Both the position numbers and the translations under genes were made by a program. This document shows, piece by piece, positions 12,952 through 25,066 of a DNA stretch of 64,000 bases; the stretch's first letter is position 1; every line of letters starts with the position of its first letter. This DNA is from Knoxdaviesia capensis (taxonomy: Eukaryota > Ascomycota > Sordariomycetes > Microascales > Gondwanamycetaceae). The stretch lies in the NCBI GenBank assembly GCA_001510575.1, contig LNGK01000008.1, positions 5,573,849-5,637,848 of the forward strand, given 5' to 3'. Under the pieces are notes generated by a model. That model had not been told where the DNA came from. It searched no databases and saw nothing but the letters and a program-made list of their open reading frames with translations.

Positions 12952-13478
12952 CTCGTGCCACGCCCCACTTATCTGGTTCACTCTACGAGCGCACCATCTA
13001 AAAATTCCTATTAACTATATTTACTAAACGTCGACTCTAAGAGGCTATACGCTTCTATTTAGCTAACCCTCAAATGTCTATCTCGTAAGTTGCGCGAGAT
13101 TTCGCTATCAGAAGAAGGGGTTTTTAGTAGCATAGCTGCACTGGCAACATTGGTGATTTGGCAACATTGCTGATGAGCACCATCTTTAGATGGTGCGCTC
13201 GTAGAGTGAACNTATCTGGTTCACTCTACGAGCGCACCATCTAAAAATTCCTATTAACTATATTTACTAAACGTCGACTCTAAGAGGCTATACGCTTCTA
13301 TTTAGCTAACCCTCAAATGTCTATCTCGTAAGTTGCGCGAGATTTCGCTATCAGAAGAAGGGGTTTTTAGTAGCATAGCTGCACTGGCAACATTGGTGAT
13401 TTGGCAACATTGCTGATGAGCACCATCTTTAGATGGTGCGCTCGTAGAGTGAACCAGATAAGTGGGGCGTGGCACGAG
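12952..13478. mobile_element. MITE with 51-bp perfect terminal inverted repeats
   Basis: The left end begins CTCGTGCCACGCCCCACTTA at 12952. The right end is its exact reverse complement, ending at 13478, and identity extends 51 bp inward. TA flanks both ends (12950-12951 and 13479-13480), as in Tc1/mariner- or pogo-type insertions. The interior has no transposase. The element spans 527 bp because 243 bp are duplicated in tandem (see the separate entry); one unit would be about 284 bp. It is a non-autonomous element that would need a transposase from elsewhere in the genome. Confidence 0.8.
12970..13455. repeat. Exact 243-bp tandem duplication containing the only N
   Basis: Bases 12970-13211 are repeated as 13213-13454. 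The N at 13212 corresponds to c at 13455, so the offset is exactly 243 bp. The duplicate starts inside one inverted repeat and ends inside the other. It may be a true tandem copy, but an exact repeat abutting an N is also what a contig join across a repeat would produce. Confidence 0.85.
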
Positions 13479-13480
13479 TA

Positions 13481-14523
13481 TAGCTGTCGATCTTCTTCTC
13501 CCTGGCGCTTCTATGCTTTGCTCTGGCCTTGGAAATTGTCCAGTGGAAGCACAGCCCATGCATGCTCAGATCACGGCGGTGGTATATTTGCCGGCTGATT
13601 GATTGTGGGCTCAGTTGGTGGGCAGGCATGTAAAATCAAAGAGTCAGGAAACTGAGAGCACTGTTACCATTCATATCGCCTCATGCAGTGTGCATGTACT
13701 TGTTAATACACACACGCTCTTGTTTGTGTTAGTTGTACCTGCTTGATGCGTACAGGAAGTCTGCACTGACACTACGACTGGTTCCTGCAGATTTGGACAG
13801 CCTGAAACTATATTTCATTGCCGGAAAGCACGACCGCGATATGCTGCATCGCGACTTCCTCATTCACCTCTTGAGAGAACACACGACAGCACCGGATGAC
13901 CAGGTCGTCGGCCTGCAGAGAAGTTGCAACCGACAAAACCTTGCAAACAGGGCAGGATTACAGGCTTCATCTCACCTGCTCTTGCCCTGTAGGCCGCTTA
14001 GTGCAGGTTGCGTGAGAAGGTACGCCTGCGCCTGGTGGTTCTCTTGCTTTCATGTCATCTAATTTCCCCGTCCTAGGCCCGCTCGGTCTTTCCCTGCCTT
14101 TTTCTCTACACCGTTCGTTCCTTCCTTGCCTCTCTTCTCTGCTCCAGCATCTGTCAAACCCCTGCCCGAGTTCTGGTTGAAATATTGTTTCCTTTCTTTT
14201 TTTTCCTCTTCTGTTTTGGGGTCCCTCCCTTCTTCCTCCTTTCTTTTCTCTTTTTTGTTCTTTACGCTCGTTCGTCCCCCTCATCCCCGAACCATCGTCG
14301 CTGTCGACGACACCACTTCAAAGCGGTTCGCATGACTTCGTCAGTTCGTCCATTCGTTTCTTTGTTTATTCGCGAATAATTTCTATTCAGTCCTTTCGTT
14401 TCGTCCGTTTGCTTTTTTTCTGCTACTTCGATAGTCTTCTTTTCTTCTATCATTTCCTTCTTTTTGTCCCTTCGTGCTGCTCATTTTTATATAAACGTAT
14501 CTTCACTCTCACCAACTCTGAAG

Positions 14524-14554
<31 letters not shown>

Positions 14555-15212
14555 ACTCTTCTCGTCGGACTACCTCCTCTTTTTCCATTCAGACCCTCTG
14601 CGAAGGCAAACGACAACTTGATTGTGTGCTCATTTCAACCACGAAGATCGCCAACCCTCAGGAAAGCCAAAATATCTGTACTACCTACCGTCCACCACCA
14701 AGCCGTAGGATCCGACACACTCGTAAACTCTGCCTATCGGACTGGCCTTGATCTTCGTCTTCACTTCTCTCTTCCATCCCTCTTTTGTTCATTCTGCGCT
14801 GCTGGACGTCCGCGCATCCGGATTTCAATTTCGATCATCATCCCATTTTTGCGCTACTCCTACGTCAACGTCTCACTCTGTCACTAAAGTCTCGTTTGAC
14901 TCCCTTGTCTCATCGAAGACTTGCCAACTGCGGAGGGAGAAGCATTCGGAGAAAGACGAACAGAGACAATCATAACAAGTGTCTCTCCCTTCAACGACTT
15001 TTGCTGCTCTGCTCTTTAGCCACTGAGACACTCTCGACGCTGTTTACTCAGGCCGTGTGTCTCCCGTCTACCCGTACTCTGCGTCGCTCGGTCACCTCAA
15101 ACACTCCACCAACACCGCCACCGCAAGCCACGGTTATCTGGCCGTGACTTTTTTCTTCCCGGCTTGGTCTGGCCGTGACCTCTTTGTGTGTGTGTGAGCA
15201 CAGCTTTCCACA
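13481..15212. other. Intergenic and probable 5' leader/promoter of the SH3 gene
   Basis: From about 14070 to 15210 the plus strand is strongly pyrimidine-rich, as in fungal promoters and leaders. An AT dinucleotide run lies at about 14524-14552. An open stretch at 13733-14062 is not recognisable and has no ATG start. Several short ATG frames could be upstream ORFs of the SH3 gene. Confidence 0.5.
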
Positions 15213-17033
15213 ATGCGCGTCTCAAACTTGAGACTACGTCTGATTAAAAAGTCTCCCCAGTGGTTTTCTCCCACTTTTCCCTGGTGGGTTCCAGCTACCA
15301 CTCCGGCTGTCACCACCACGCCTGTGATAACTCCTACTCCTACTCCTACTCCTACTCCTTCTCCTTCTCCTACTCCTACTCCTACACCAACTCCTGCTTC
15401 CACTACGAAATCTCCCGATCCCGTCACGACCTCCAAAGCGTCGTCCTCCCCCGACAGTAATAGCAGCAACAACAACAACAGCAATAACAATAGCAACAAT
15501 AACGACAACGCCAACAACGACAGCAGCAACAACAACATGGCCAGCAACGACAACGGCCAGGCCACGGTCACCCAGGTCCAGTTCCGGACCGTGACCCAGG
15601 ACGGCCTCCCGGCACAAGTCACCCCCGAGGCCGTTCTTGACACGGACCCGAACCTGCCGACAGTTATTTCCATCGCCACGGTCACCGTCGTTCCGACGAA
15701 CCTCGTCTTTGCTGGAGATTTGGATTCTTCAACTTCCGCCACTCGCACCGCTGCAGCAACCGAGAATGCCCCCATTACCGCCTCCACGTCTACTTCTACG
15801 CCCTCTGCTAAGTCCTCCGATGATGGAACGAGCGGAGCTGTGAAGGCCGGAATTGCCTTGGGAATCATGGCTGGAATCCTGGTGATCGGATTTCTGATCT
15901 GGTTCATCTTCAGCCGCCGCCGTCGCCAGCGCGAGCAGGATGACGAGAAGGCCAACGGTGGCCCATTCTCCGACAACCACGCTCTTCCCAATCTGCCAGC
16001 TTCTTCCGAGCGCGATCTCCCGCCCACCCCGATCCACGCTCCGAGAATCAGCCTGCGCCCCGTTACCCAGTTCTTCCCGGGCTGGAACGGCGACAAGAAT
16101 GGCAACCGCCCCGCCGCCGGTGCCGCAAACCCCCACCAGCAAGCTGATAACGGAAGATCTCTTGGAGCTGCTGGTGCCTGGGGACGCCCGTCAACATCTG
16201 CTAGCAACAACCCCTCGAACCCCTTTGGCAGTAACGCCGAACGTGTGCAAACCCCTATTCACGACCACCCCACCGCCCGACCTCTCAGCCCTATTTCCGA
16301 CCAAGGTGCCGGTGCGAACAACGCTCGCCCCGTCAGCCCTATGGACAACGAGCCCAGCCGCCAGTACCAGTCGCAACCACGGTCGGATGCGCCTTCGCTA
16401 CACCCCGATGGTGCTTCTGTCACCGGCATGGGAATGCAGCGCAAGGCCTCTCGTCGCGATGCTCCCCGCCGCCTAGACTTGACCGTTGGATCTCCGACCC
16501 AGCCCGCGCCTCCCAGCCCTGCTGACACCGAGTTCAGTGTCCATTCCATCTCGCCAGGCCAGCAACTGCCGCCTTCGTCCAGTGCCGGAGCCATTGCCGC
16601 TGCGGGAGGACCCAACGTGTCAACTGTGCACCGCGTGCAATTGGATTTCAAGCCGACCCTCGAGGATGAGATGGAACTGAGAGCTGGCCACCTTGTACGA
16701 CTCCTGCACGAATACGACGATGGCTGGGCACTGTGCATCCGCCTCGACCGGTCTCAGCAGGGTGTTGTCCCGCGCACTTGCCTGTCGACCCGCCCCGTGA
16801 AGCCCCGGAGTCCGAACAGCCCTACTGGCTCGGCTCGCCCCATGACGCCCACCAGCCAGACCAGTGCCGGTTCCTACGGACAAACCCAATCCCCGAGCCC
16901 CACCTCGCAAGTGAAGGCCCGTGGTCCTACCAGCATGAACCCCGTGAACGGCGGATTCCAGCCTAGCCGCATCCCGGTGTCGGTATCGTCTTCGCCACCG
17001 GGCAAGAAGTACTCTCCGGGGCAAGCTTACTAG
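15213..17033 (+). CDS. Single-pass membrane protein with C-terminal SH3 domain
   Basis: Predicted plasma-membrane scaffold or sensor of 606 residues in one exon. The ATG at 15213 sits in a CACAATG context. An extracellular region (about 1-205) is rich in Thr-Pro repeats (encoded by ACTCCT repeats at about 15325-15395), Ser and Asn, and so is probably O-glycosylated. One transmembrane helix at about 212-234 (AGIALGIMAGILVIGFLIWF) is followed by a basic RRRRQR stop-transfer. The cytosolic tail is long, disordered and Pro/Ser-rich, with an SH3 domain at about 471-528 (ALYDF-like start VQLDFKPTLEDEMEL, then DDGWALCIRL and GVVPRTCL). Topology resembles yeast Fus1, with the SH3 domain near the C-terminus, but orthology is not shown. 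There is no clear cleavable signal peptide, so a type III signal-anchor or an unseen upstream exon is possible. AATAAA lies just after the stop. Confidence 0.85.
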   Translation: MRVSNLRLRLIKKSPQWFSPTFPWWVPATTPAVTTTPVITPTPTPTPTPSPSPTPTPTPTPASTTKSPDPVTTSKASSSPDSNSSNNNNSNNNSNNNDNANNDSSNNNMASNDNGQATVTQVQFRTVTQDGLPAQVTPEAVLDTDPNLPTVISIATVTVVPTNLVFAGDLDSSTSATRTAAATENAPITASTSTSTPSAKSSDDGTSGAVKAGIALGIMAGILVIGFLIWFIFSRRRRQREQDDEKANGGPFSDNHALPNLPASSERDLPPTPIHAPRISLRPVTQFFPGWNGDKNGNRPAAGAANPHQQADNGRSLGAAGAWGRPSTSASNNPSNPFGSNAERVQTPIHDHPTARPLSPISDQGAGANNARPVSPMDNEPSRQYQSQPRSDAPSLHPDGASVTGMGMQRKASRRDAPRRLDLTVGSPTQPAPPSPADTEFSVHSISPGQQLPPSSSAGAIAAAGGPNVSTVHRVQLDFKPTLEDEMELRAGHLVRLLHEYDDGWALCIRLDRSQQGVVPRTCLSTRPVKPRSPNSPTGSARPMTPTSQTSAGSYGQTQSPSPTSQVKARGPTSMNPVNGGFQPSRIPVSVSSSPPGKKYSPGQAY

Positions 17034-18634
17034 GCTTGTGCCTGTGACGACAAAATAAAAAAAACTCAACCGAAATAACCGCATCAAAAAAATACTATCG
17101 ATACGCTGACTCTGAGCGACCTCGTTTGACGATATACCACACTACAGCTCCATTTCATCTCTCTTCGTCCCCTCTATATATCACCATCTTATTACCGATT
17201 TACACCATATCACATCCTCCACACTTACATACCCGTTTATATCACACGCTGTGTGTCAACATTTCTTGCCATTTTATACCGTCTCTCTCTCTCTCTTTCT
17301 TTCCTTTCTATTTGCCTTTTTTATTGTTCCTGCTTCAGAGCTTGTACGGTATGCGGTAGTGACTTTAAGGGGGGGGGTTGGTTAGCTCTCATGCTCATGA
17401 TGTTTTGGGGACATACTTTTTCTTTCGTGTCTCTCTCTACCACATTTCCTTGACTTTCTTTTCTCTCCTTTCTTTTCTCTTCTTCTTGTGTCACGTACTA
17501 TTTCATTTCTTGAGCATATATTTTTACCTTGGATTCACCGTGTTCTCATCCATATCTGCGTGTCCGTTTTGTTCTGTTTCACTACTCTGTGCTGGTTCAA
17601 CCTTGTGACTTTTGTAGCCCTGGCCCTGGTAGCTAGCTATCTCACACATTCCCTCTGACTGGTTTTCTTTTCTTGGATTTTTTTCTCTACGTCTATCACT
17701 ACGGCCTCATTCCCCTCGACTTTTGTGGATTTCACTTCGCCCATGAAAATGTGTGTGCTATGCACACATGACGTGGGCAATCCTCCATTCTCGTTTTTAT
17801 CTTACTTTTGTTTTCTTCTGTATGGAACTCCACAACCACCACAGCTCTTATTACGAGGAGAGACCCTGCGTCGAAATTTATATATCCATGGATTTTTGTT
17901 TTCTGAATTGTTATCTATTTCTGTGATGTCGTGTCTAGACGCTGTACAATGAGTGTGGATGTTGGATCATTACAGTGGACGATGAGTTGATTGGTTTCTT
18001 TCTAGTGATTATGAATGCATGTTAAGATTGGTGTGTGCCCTGCTTGGAAGTTGAGTAATTCTTCTTGCAATTCTCTAATGTGCTGCTTGATTTTGTAGCA
18101 CTGACTGAAAAAGGCCCCATCACCAGTGCCCCGGCTAACTAACCTCGTTGTAGCCGAGCTCGCTCTATAAGCCGAAAAAAAAGGCCACACGATCTACCCG
18201 GACTCCGGCAACAAATCAGAACATCGAGCTGAAATGCAGGAACGCGAGATACACACATGACAACGAAGAAAAAAAAAATTCCCCAAAATTTCGGTACGAG
18301 TGCGGCATTCGGTATATATAACAAACACACTGAAAAACTAGCGCCCAAAGCAGCCAGGTGCGACGACCAGAAAAGAAAAAGCTGCAAAACATTCCAGACA
18401 AAACGAAAAAAAAAAAATTGCTTCTGAAAATGCCATCCCCTAATTCCGGTTCGGGAGCTGTGTAAACAAAAAGACAAAAAGAGTATCCCAAAAAAAAAGG
18501 AGAGAGAGAGAGAGAGAGAAAACAAGAACAAACGGCTGCTATCTGGAGATCACCAGAAAAGAAAAAAACCTGAGCCGAGTCTACTACACACACACACCAC
18601 AGCATTCGCTTTTCTGACCGCTTTCCTTTCTTCT
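17034..18634. other. Convergent 3' region, no gene seen
   Basis: Spacer between the converging SH3 and carrier genes. The left part is very T/C-rich on the plus strand and probably includes the SH3 3' UTR; the right part is A-rich with a GA run near 18500-18520. Open frames are Phe/Ser/Leu-rich and low-complexity. Confidence 0.5.
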
Positions 18635-19740
18635 CTAACCAAACACCTTGTTCATGGCCTGGTGGGCCAGCTCGACGCCGAGGAAGGTGGCGGCGTTGGC
18701 GGGCACAGCGCGGGCCAGGGCAGGGCCGAAGCCGGGGAAGAAGGCGCGGTATCCGCCCTTGGCGTACAGCTCGCGCACGACGCTGCCGATGGAGACGTTG
18801 CCCTCGGCGGTCTGCAGGCGCGACTTGACGGTGTCGATGGGGAAGACGGGCACCCACATGGCGATGCCGGCGCCGGCGCCGGCGCAGGTGATGGCGGTAA
18901 GCGAGAGGGTGCCGGTGGGCTTGCCGGTGTCCGGGTCAACGGGGGTCAGGGCGCGCTTGATGTACTCGTAGGCGGCGAAGTAGGCGGCAGAGCCGGGGCC
19001 GTCGCGGGCGAGGGTGGCGGCGGAGCCGCGGAAGACGGAGCGCAGGCCGCCCTCGCGGTACAGCTGGCGCACGACGTCGGTGCCGCCGGAGTAGCGCGGC
19101 TTCTCGCCGGGGGCGAGCTCCTTCTGGCCCTGCACCTGCAGGATGACCTTGACGCGCTCAAAGGGGGCGGTGATGGCGGTCATGGGGATGGCCGAGAAGA
19201 AGCCGGCGGCGGAGATCTGGCCGATGGAGAGCGAGCCGTCGGGCGAGGCGGGGGAGATTGCGCGGACAATGTCCTTGCCGAGGTCGTAGCCCCAGAACGA
19301 GACGGCAACTGTGGGGAAGCGACGCAGGTGAGTAAAGTGTGTCCGCGGTTTAAAGAAAAAAAAAAAGAAAAAAAAAAAAGAACCGCCGCGCGGCTCAATA
19401 TACAAGCAGAACGAGCGAGAAAAAAAGAAAGCTACTTACACATGGGGGTGACGCCGACCAACGGCGCGCTGACACCGGCGTACAAGCCTCTCCTCAAGCC
19501 ATCGCGGGCGACGCTCTTACGCACGACATCGATAGCCGAGGAGTACACGCCGCGCTCGGCGGTCTGCAGGCGCACCTTGACCAGGTCGAACGGGTGGCCG
19601 ACAATGACGGCGCAAATGCCTCCAAAGCCGCCGGCGGCAAACGAGCGGGCCTGGGCGGCGAGACCGGCGGCGGCGGCCGAGGGGGCGGGCTTCGAGGTCG
19701 CGTCGACGGCGTCGGGCGGGGGAACATCGGTTGCGGACAT
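18635..19740 (-). CDS. acuH: Mitochondrial carnitine/acylcarnitine carrier
   Basis: Inner-membrane SLC25 carrier that exchanges acylcarnitine for carnitine, feeding acetyl or acyl units from peroxisomes and cytosol to mitochondria. Fungal orthologues are AcuH (Aspergillus) and Crc1 (yeast). Two exons: 19740-19440 and 19308-18635, 324 residues, with a GTAAGT donor and CAG acceptor. Three carrier repeats each hold the signature: PFDLVKVRLQT, PFERVKVILQV and PIDTVKSRLQT. The second-repeat TAPFERVKVILQVQGQ segment and the FWGYDLGK segment after the intron fit this subfamily better than ornithine or citrate carriers. The N-terminus is a short Ala-rich extension. Assignment to acylcarnitine rather than another substrate is by motif memory, so the family call is firmer than the substrate. 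Confidence 0.88.
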
Positions 19741-22636
19741 TGTGTGTGTGTGTGCGTGTTTTGTGTGTTTTCGAGGGAAGGAAGGGGGGAGGGACCGAAA
19801 ACAAAAGCGACACCGGAAGAAATGTGTCCCTGGGAGAGTGAGGAAATGGAAGATTGAAGAGGTACAAGTAAGATCAATGTGAGAGAGAGAGGCAGCGAGA
19901 GACAGAGAATATGAGGAGGAAGGTAAAGAAAGCTCTTCGTGGTCGGTCAGAGGAAAAAAAAGAGCCGAGCAACACTGCTGGGAGGAAAAAAAGCACGTGC
20001 CGACAATTGCCGGAACAAGCGAAACAGGCGCAAGAAATCGAGAACCACAGAGACAAGGAAGCTTGCACCCGACGAAGACGAAGCGACCGAAAATAAAATA
20101 AAAAAGAATTATCACGAAGATGAGATGATCGTGGGAAGAAGAGTACTGTAAAGATGAAGAGGAAGGAGAGGAGCAGGAAAGAAAGAGCAGACGAGGCTCC
20201 GACACAGGCGGTGCGGACTCGGGAACTGGGGGGCTGCGAAGCTCTTTTTATTTGGGGAAGGAGCTTGGGGTAGCCAAAGGGTGTCGAGGGGGGCACTAAA
20301 CCGTTGCGGCATGCGGCTCTACCAATTTTTCTTGTTCTTTCTCTTTTGAGGAGGGTGGGGGCGAGAAGGGAAGGGGCCAAACGAAGCCGAGGAATCTGTT
20401 CTTGCCTTGTATTCAGAGGTACATCCTGGCCGCCGGTTGTGGAGAAACGAGGGGCCCCAGATTTGGTCGTCTTTTTTTGCATTTTTCGTTCTTTTTTTTT
20501 TCCCTTTGCCTAATAGCAAGAACCGCCAATGGCTGGCCGGACGATTACATTCTTTGGCTGGCCGCCTCTTCTTCTTGTTTCGACGGGCCGTGCTACGAAT
20601 CTTGCGAAGTGGGCGGTGCCTGCCTCCTAAAGCCGCGACTGCCCTGGACGTTCTTCTGTTCTGTCATCACGCAGGCACGTTTTTTTCCCTTTCTTTTTCT
20701 CCTGCGGGAAGGCAGCCTCGGCTGGTGAAGAAACGACCGCCGACCAAATTAGAGGAGGGAGGGGCGAGCTTGGAGTAGCTGCCTCGCAATTCTTCGCGTC
20801 CGGTGGCTCTTTGATCGCCAGATTGGGTTCTTCCTGGCGGCGAGACAAGACACTATTTCTCCTCTCATACCCCCCACCCCAGCCCGCCGAAGAATTACAC
20901 TCTGCGGGGGAAAGGCGTGCGGGATAGCTGGCCTCGGCTGTGCGGAAAGCAAACGGGAAGCATATACGCAACTCAGGGTTCAAACGGCCACCCAGAGCCG
21001 CATCTTCCTCTCAAGTACATCAGTACATACATGTACACCAAAAAGTGACATTAGGCTTTTCTTGAAAAAGGCTAAAAATACAAGTCTTGTTTCGCGGTGC
21101 CTGGATCCAAGACGGACACCTGAGGATATTTACAGGTGGCTACCGGCGCTGGTCCTTCCTTTCCTTGTACATAGGGGGCTTTTTTTTTTTTTTTTTTGCA
21201 GCGCTTGCTGTGTCTTGTCGCTGGTTTTCACATGCCAAAAAAATGACCACAACGCAGTTACATCATTTTCCTAGCAGACACACACACACCCACCCTAAAT
21301 CCCCCCCCGTGACTGCCCTCTTTCACAAGGAAAAAAAAGCCAACAGGACAAAAAGAGGTGAACGACGACGAGACTCATGATTGCTACTGTAGAAGGGGTT
21401 ATCCCACATAGAGAGAGAAATCGTGACGATGAGCGGTTAACGCAACACTCTATTAATGTGTGTAGGTAGTCCACTCGCCGTAGCTCCGCCTGTCCGAAAC
21501 CCCCGATCACGCACACCGCAAATCGCACACACAATCCCCACGCCACAGCACGCGAGAAAAACTCCCTTACTTCCCTTGGTCCATCCATCACCGCCGTAAT
21601 AGACAACTTCAATCTACAGGTTTCCAAGATTTCCAGCGCACCCCCCACATGCACGCACGAGCGTCGTCGCATGGCACAAAACAAGAATTTCTTTATTCCT
21701 TTATTATGTCGAATTAATTTTTTTCCCTTTTTTTTTCTCTTAAGTAGCATTTTGGTCCCTTCCCCGTCTTATTTCTCTCCTTCCTCCCGCTCGTCCGTTC
21801 GTTCCTTCTTTCGCCTTCCACACACCCAGCCGCCAATCACGCCTGCTGCAAGTTTCGTTCCTTCCCGCCGTAACAGCAGGCACATACGCACCTGATCTGA
21901 TATCCCCGTATCATACCACGCCATCGCTCCTTCCTGCCTTTCCCCCAGTTTTCCTAGGGTGCCTGCCCAATTTTCCCCCGTGGGGAGGAGGGAGGAGCAT
22001 GGACTGAAATCGCCACTGGCTGAATTTCCCAGGGCCAGCTTGTTTCTACAGGGCAGGAACCGGCACTCTAAATGTGTGCCCGAACTTTGTGGTCTCTTTC
22101 TTCACGTCACATAGCAGCATCACGCAACCTTCAACTTTATTGAGAGAACCCAGGTACATGTATTAAAAAGCGATACTAACGAGAAAAGAAAGAGAGGAGA
22201 GAAATCAACCAAATTCCGAGCCCACCAAGCGAAAAGAGTTGGAAGCTAGGCAGGCTGTACGCAAAACAAGACAGAAAAAAAAACAAAAAACGCTCGACAT
22301 CCCCGGAAGCACTCCATTTGCCCACCGGGGAAGAGGGTGGGATATCATGAATGCTGCGTTTTTAAGAAAATTTTCGCCGAACAGGTTGGGCGAGAGAAAA
22401 ACCCAATGGAAAAAAAATACCCATGTGCGCCAGGCCCGAGAAGGGAGACCATGAGAGGAAGAAAGAGAAACAAAAAAAGAAAATTGCAGGAGCCTTCAGA
22501 GACTCGGAGTGGGGATGCTGAACTCCCGACCTTCAAGCCCGGGGTCGGAACAAAAGAAACACAGAAAAGTCTAATGAAAAAGAAAGAAAGAAAACAAAAC
22601 CCCCCGGAACGAAGCGAAACCACGACACTATCCCCC
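19741..22636. other. Intergenic between carrier promoter and phosphatase 3' end
   Basis: 2.9 kb. The part next to 19740 is the carrier promoter and leader (purine-rich on plus, pyrimidine-rich on the coding strand). A T18 run lies at 21180-21197. No gene is supported; the ORFs overlap low-complexity tracts and lack domains. Confidence 0.5.
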
Positions 22637-25066
22637 CTACCGCCCGCTGCTGCTAGTCCACAACCCGGTTGGGACGGTGCGCTCGGTCGACTTGGTGCCC
22701 TCGGACGCCTCCGAACTTCCCCTTGCGAGCCCGGTCGCCGACGACTCTTTGTGGTGCACGTTGCTGAGAAGCAGCGGCGAGATAATGCGCCGCATCGGCG
22801 TGCCGATGAATCCGTCGTCCATCATCGCCGGCTCCCCGAGCGCCGCCGATCCCTCCGGCGACGACCGCTGCTTGGGCACGGAGATATCGCCCGCGACCCC
22901 GCCAATCGACATCGTCAGCGTGCTGCCGCTGTTGTGGCTGCCCACCGTCGCCGACGTGCGCGGCGACGAGAACTTGCGCTTATGGTCGAAATCCGGGAAC
23001 ATGTCATCCTCGTCGTCGTCGGCATCTTCAAAGTCGTCCAGGGCGAGCACTCCGCTACTGCTGCCAGTACTACCGGCCTTGGAAATCCGCAGCGAGTCCG
23101 GCGACCACAGCCCGCTTCCCATGCCCCAGGACGACTCCGACCTGGTCCGCGCCTTGGGGGCAAAAGCCTGTGTATACGCGCTCGTTCCCGACGAAAACGA
23201 CAGAACTCCGCTTCCGACCGTGATACCGCCCGTCGCCGGCGCACCGCTTGCCACAGTGGACGCACTCATGGTAGGCGAAGAGATTCCACGGACGGTGTAG
23301 TAGTCGCTAGTACAACTAGCATTAGACAGGCGTCGCATGCTTCCAAGGGAGGCATTGAGCGTCGGGCTGCGCTGCTGGCTGTTCCACTGCGACGAGGTCG
23401 AGCTCAGAGAGAGCGGGTGCTGTGCCAGACCCGAAGTCGGCCCGGCCGTCGGAGCCGAAGTTGGCGATAGAACCGGCGATCCGGATCCGGTGCCATTAAT
23501 CAGGGCGGAAATACGGCCGCGGCTCAGCTGGTGGTTGTGGCTGCTGAACGATCCAGCCCGGCCGCTGGCCGATGCTGTCGATGAGGTACGGAGATGCTCG
23601 GTGCTGGCAAACATCTTCACGTCGTACAGCTCATGGACGGGCACCTGCGACAGCTCGGTGCTGATATTGGGTTTCCGGATTGCCATCGTCAGAGACGCCA
23701 TGCCAATATCCATCAACGCCGGCTGGTTGGTGATGGCTCCAATCAGCGCATTGCAGCCAGCACCGTGTGACACCATGATCACAACTGTCTCGACGTCGTC
23801 GTCCTCGTCGTCTTGGGTGGTAGGCGTTGCCGTGGTTCTGACTTGTTCAGAGCTTGATCGTCTGGCATCGGGAGATCCTTCCTCGCTGGAGTACCAGTTG
23901 ACTAGGTTCTGAACACCAGATCGGAACCGCCGATGCATCGACGTCCACTCCTCGCCGTACAGCCCACCATCTCCCCATTCCAGAGGAGGAACCGACGAAT
24001 CCCATTGGTAGTCAAACCGAACACAAGAATCCCGTGCATGTCCGACATATCCATCGGGGATTTGAGCCGCGAGGGACACGGCGTAATGCGGAATGGGCGC
24101 GGCGTAACTGTTGGTATCGGCCCCCGAAACTCCACCAGGAAGATTTACCGCCTGGTAATCGGTGGGCGCGGAACCGTCGTCAATGGCCTCTTCGTCGGCT
24201 TCCGAAATGCTGCTAGCCCCGGTCCACAAACGAGCCGACGTGGGGCTTGCGACGGTGGCACTGGTGGGAGAGCTGGGCGCAACGGTCGAAAGATGGCTGG
24301 GATAGATCTCGCGCTTCAAGAGTTCGGCTTTGGCCGTCGACAGCATTACTGAAGACCGAGGAGGAGGTGTAATCTTCTCAAAGTACTCGGTGCATAGCCA
24401 CTCTCCGAGGAAACTGTCAAGCCGTAGGGTGGCCCGTTTAGACTTTCGTGGAGGCTGTAGAGGGTTTGAGACGGTGGCTGAAGTTGACGAAGTAGTGGCG
24501 GGCGAGTCCCGATAATCGATGGTAGAGTATGTTCCAACAATGGGGTTAGGAATGGCCATTAGAGATGCTGTGCTGTTCGACCGTTCGCGATGGCGTCTAG
24601 CTATCGAGCTGGTCGCTGGCACAGTGACAGGCTGGGCCAAGCCGGCGCTGATGCCAATGGAGGTCTGGATGCATCTCAGAAAGGGAGACGAATGGATGAC
24701 GACTTTGAATTTCCGCTTCTTTCGCGGATTGCCATTCTCGTCATCGGCTGCCGAACGCCGTGAGATGCCGAAGGGATCTTGAGACGGGTCGCTGTTCTCA
24801 GCCTCCTGGGCAAGCATGGCGGCAATGCGTGCGCCAAGGGCCTTGGATTGCAGCCATCCGCCATAGGTTAGAGGAGGATCGTAGGGAGTGGCAGAGGTCT
24901 GCACCCAGGTCTTGTCGGAGGCATCAAGTCGCGTTCCGTGTCTGTAAAAACGGGAGTGCACGTGTGGTTAGTGGCCAAGCTGGGAGTAAACGCGGACAGA
25001 TAAAAGCACGTGTGAATTTTTGGTGACTGACCTCACGACAAACATGTAAGCGGGAGGAGGACCCAT
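22637..25066 (-). CDS. Histidine-phosphatase (phosphoglycerate-mutase-like) protein
   Basis: A large fungal member of the histidine phosphatase superfamily, 779 residues. Two exons: 25066-25032 (12 codons) and 24941-22637. The intron splits the Arg of the catalytic RHG motif (MFVVRHGTRLD), which itself supports the splice; the donor is GTCAGT, slightly off consensus. Visible catalytic elements are RHG at residues 12-14, SSPFLRCIQTS (second active-site Arg), a FLGEW Glu segment and VIMVSHGAGCNALIGAI (second His), so activity is plausible. The C-terminal half is Ser/Thr-rich and disordered, with an acidic patch (DDFEDADDDEDDMFPDFD). Substrate unknown. It resembles UBASH3/tau55-type phosphatase domains only in the shared fold; I would not call it TFC7. 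Confidence 0.88.

Noticed and set aside
15134..16210. 358-codon minus-strand open frame over the SH3 gene
   Set aside because: Antisense shadow of the Pro/Ser/Asn-rich repeats, giving Val/Gly/Leu runs; no domain.
18662..19882. 406-codon plus-strand open frame over the carrier gene
   Set aside because: Antisense of the carnitine carrier coding strand; Gly/Ala-rich with no domain, a GC-rich shadow.
22637..25066. Histidine phosphatase as TFIIIC subunit tau55 (TFC7)
   Set aside because: Only the fold is shared; the N-terminal sequence and the 779-residue length do not match what I know of TFC7, despite a TFIIIC subunit gene nearby.
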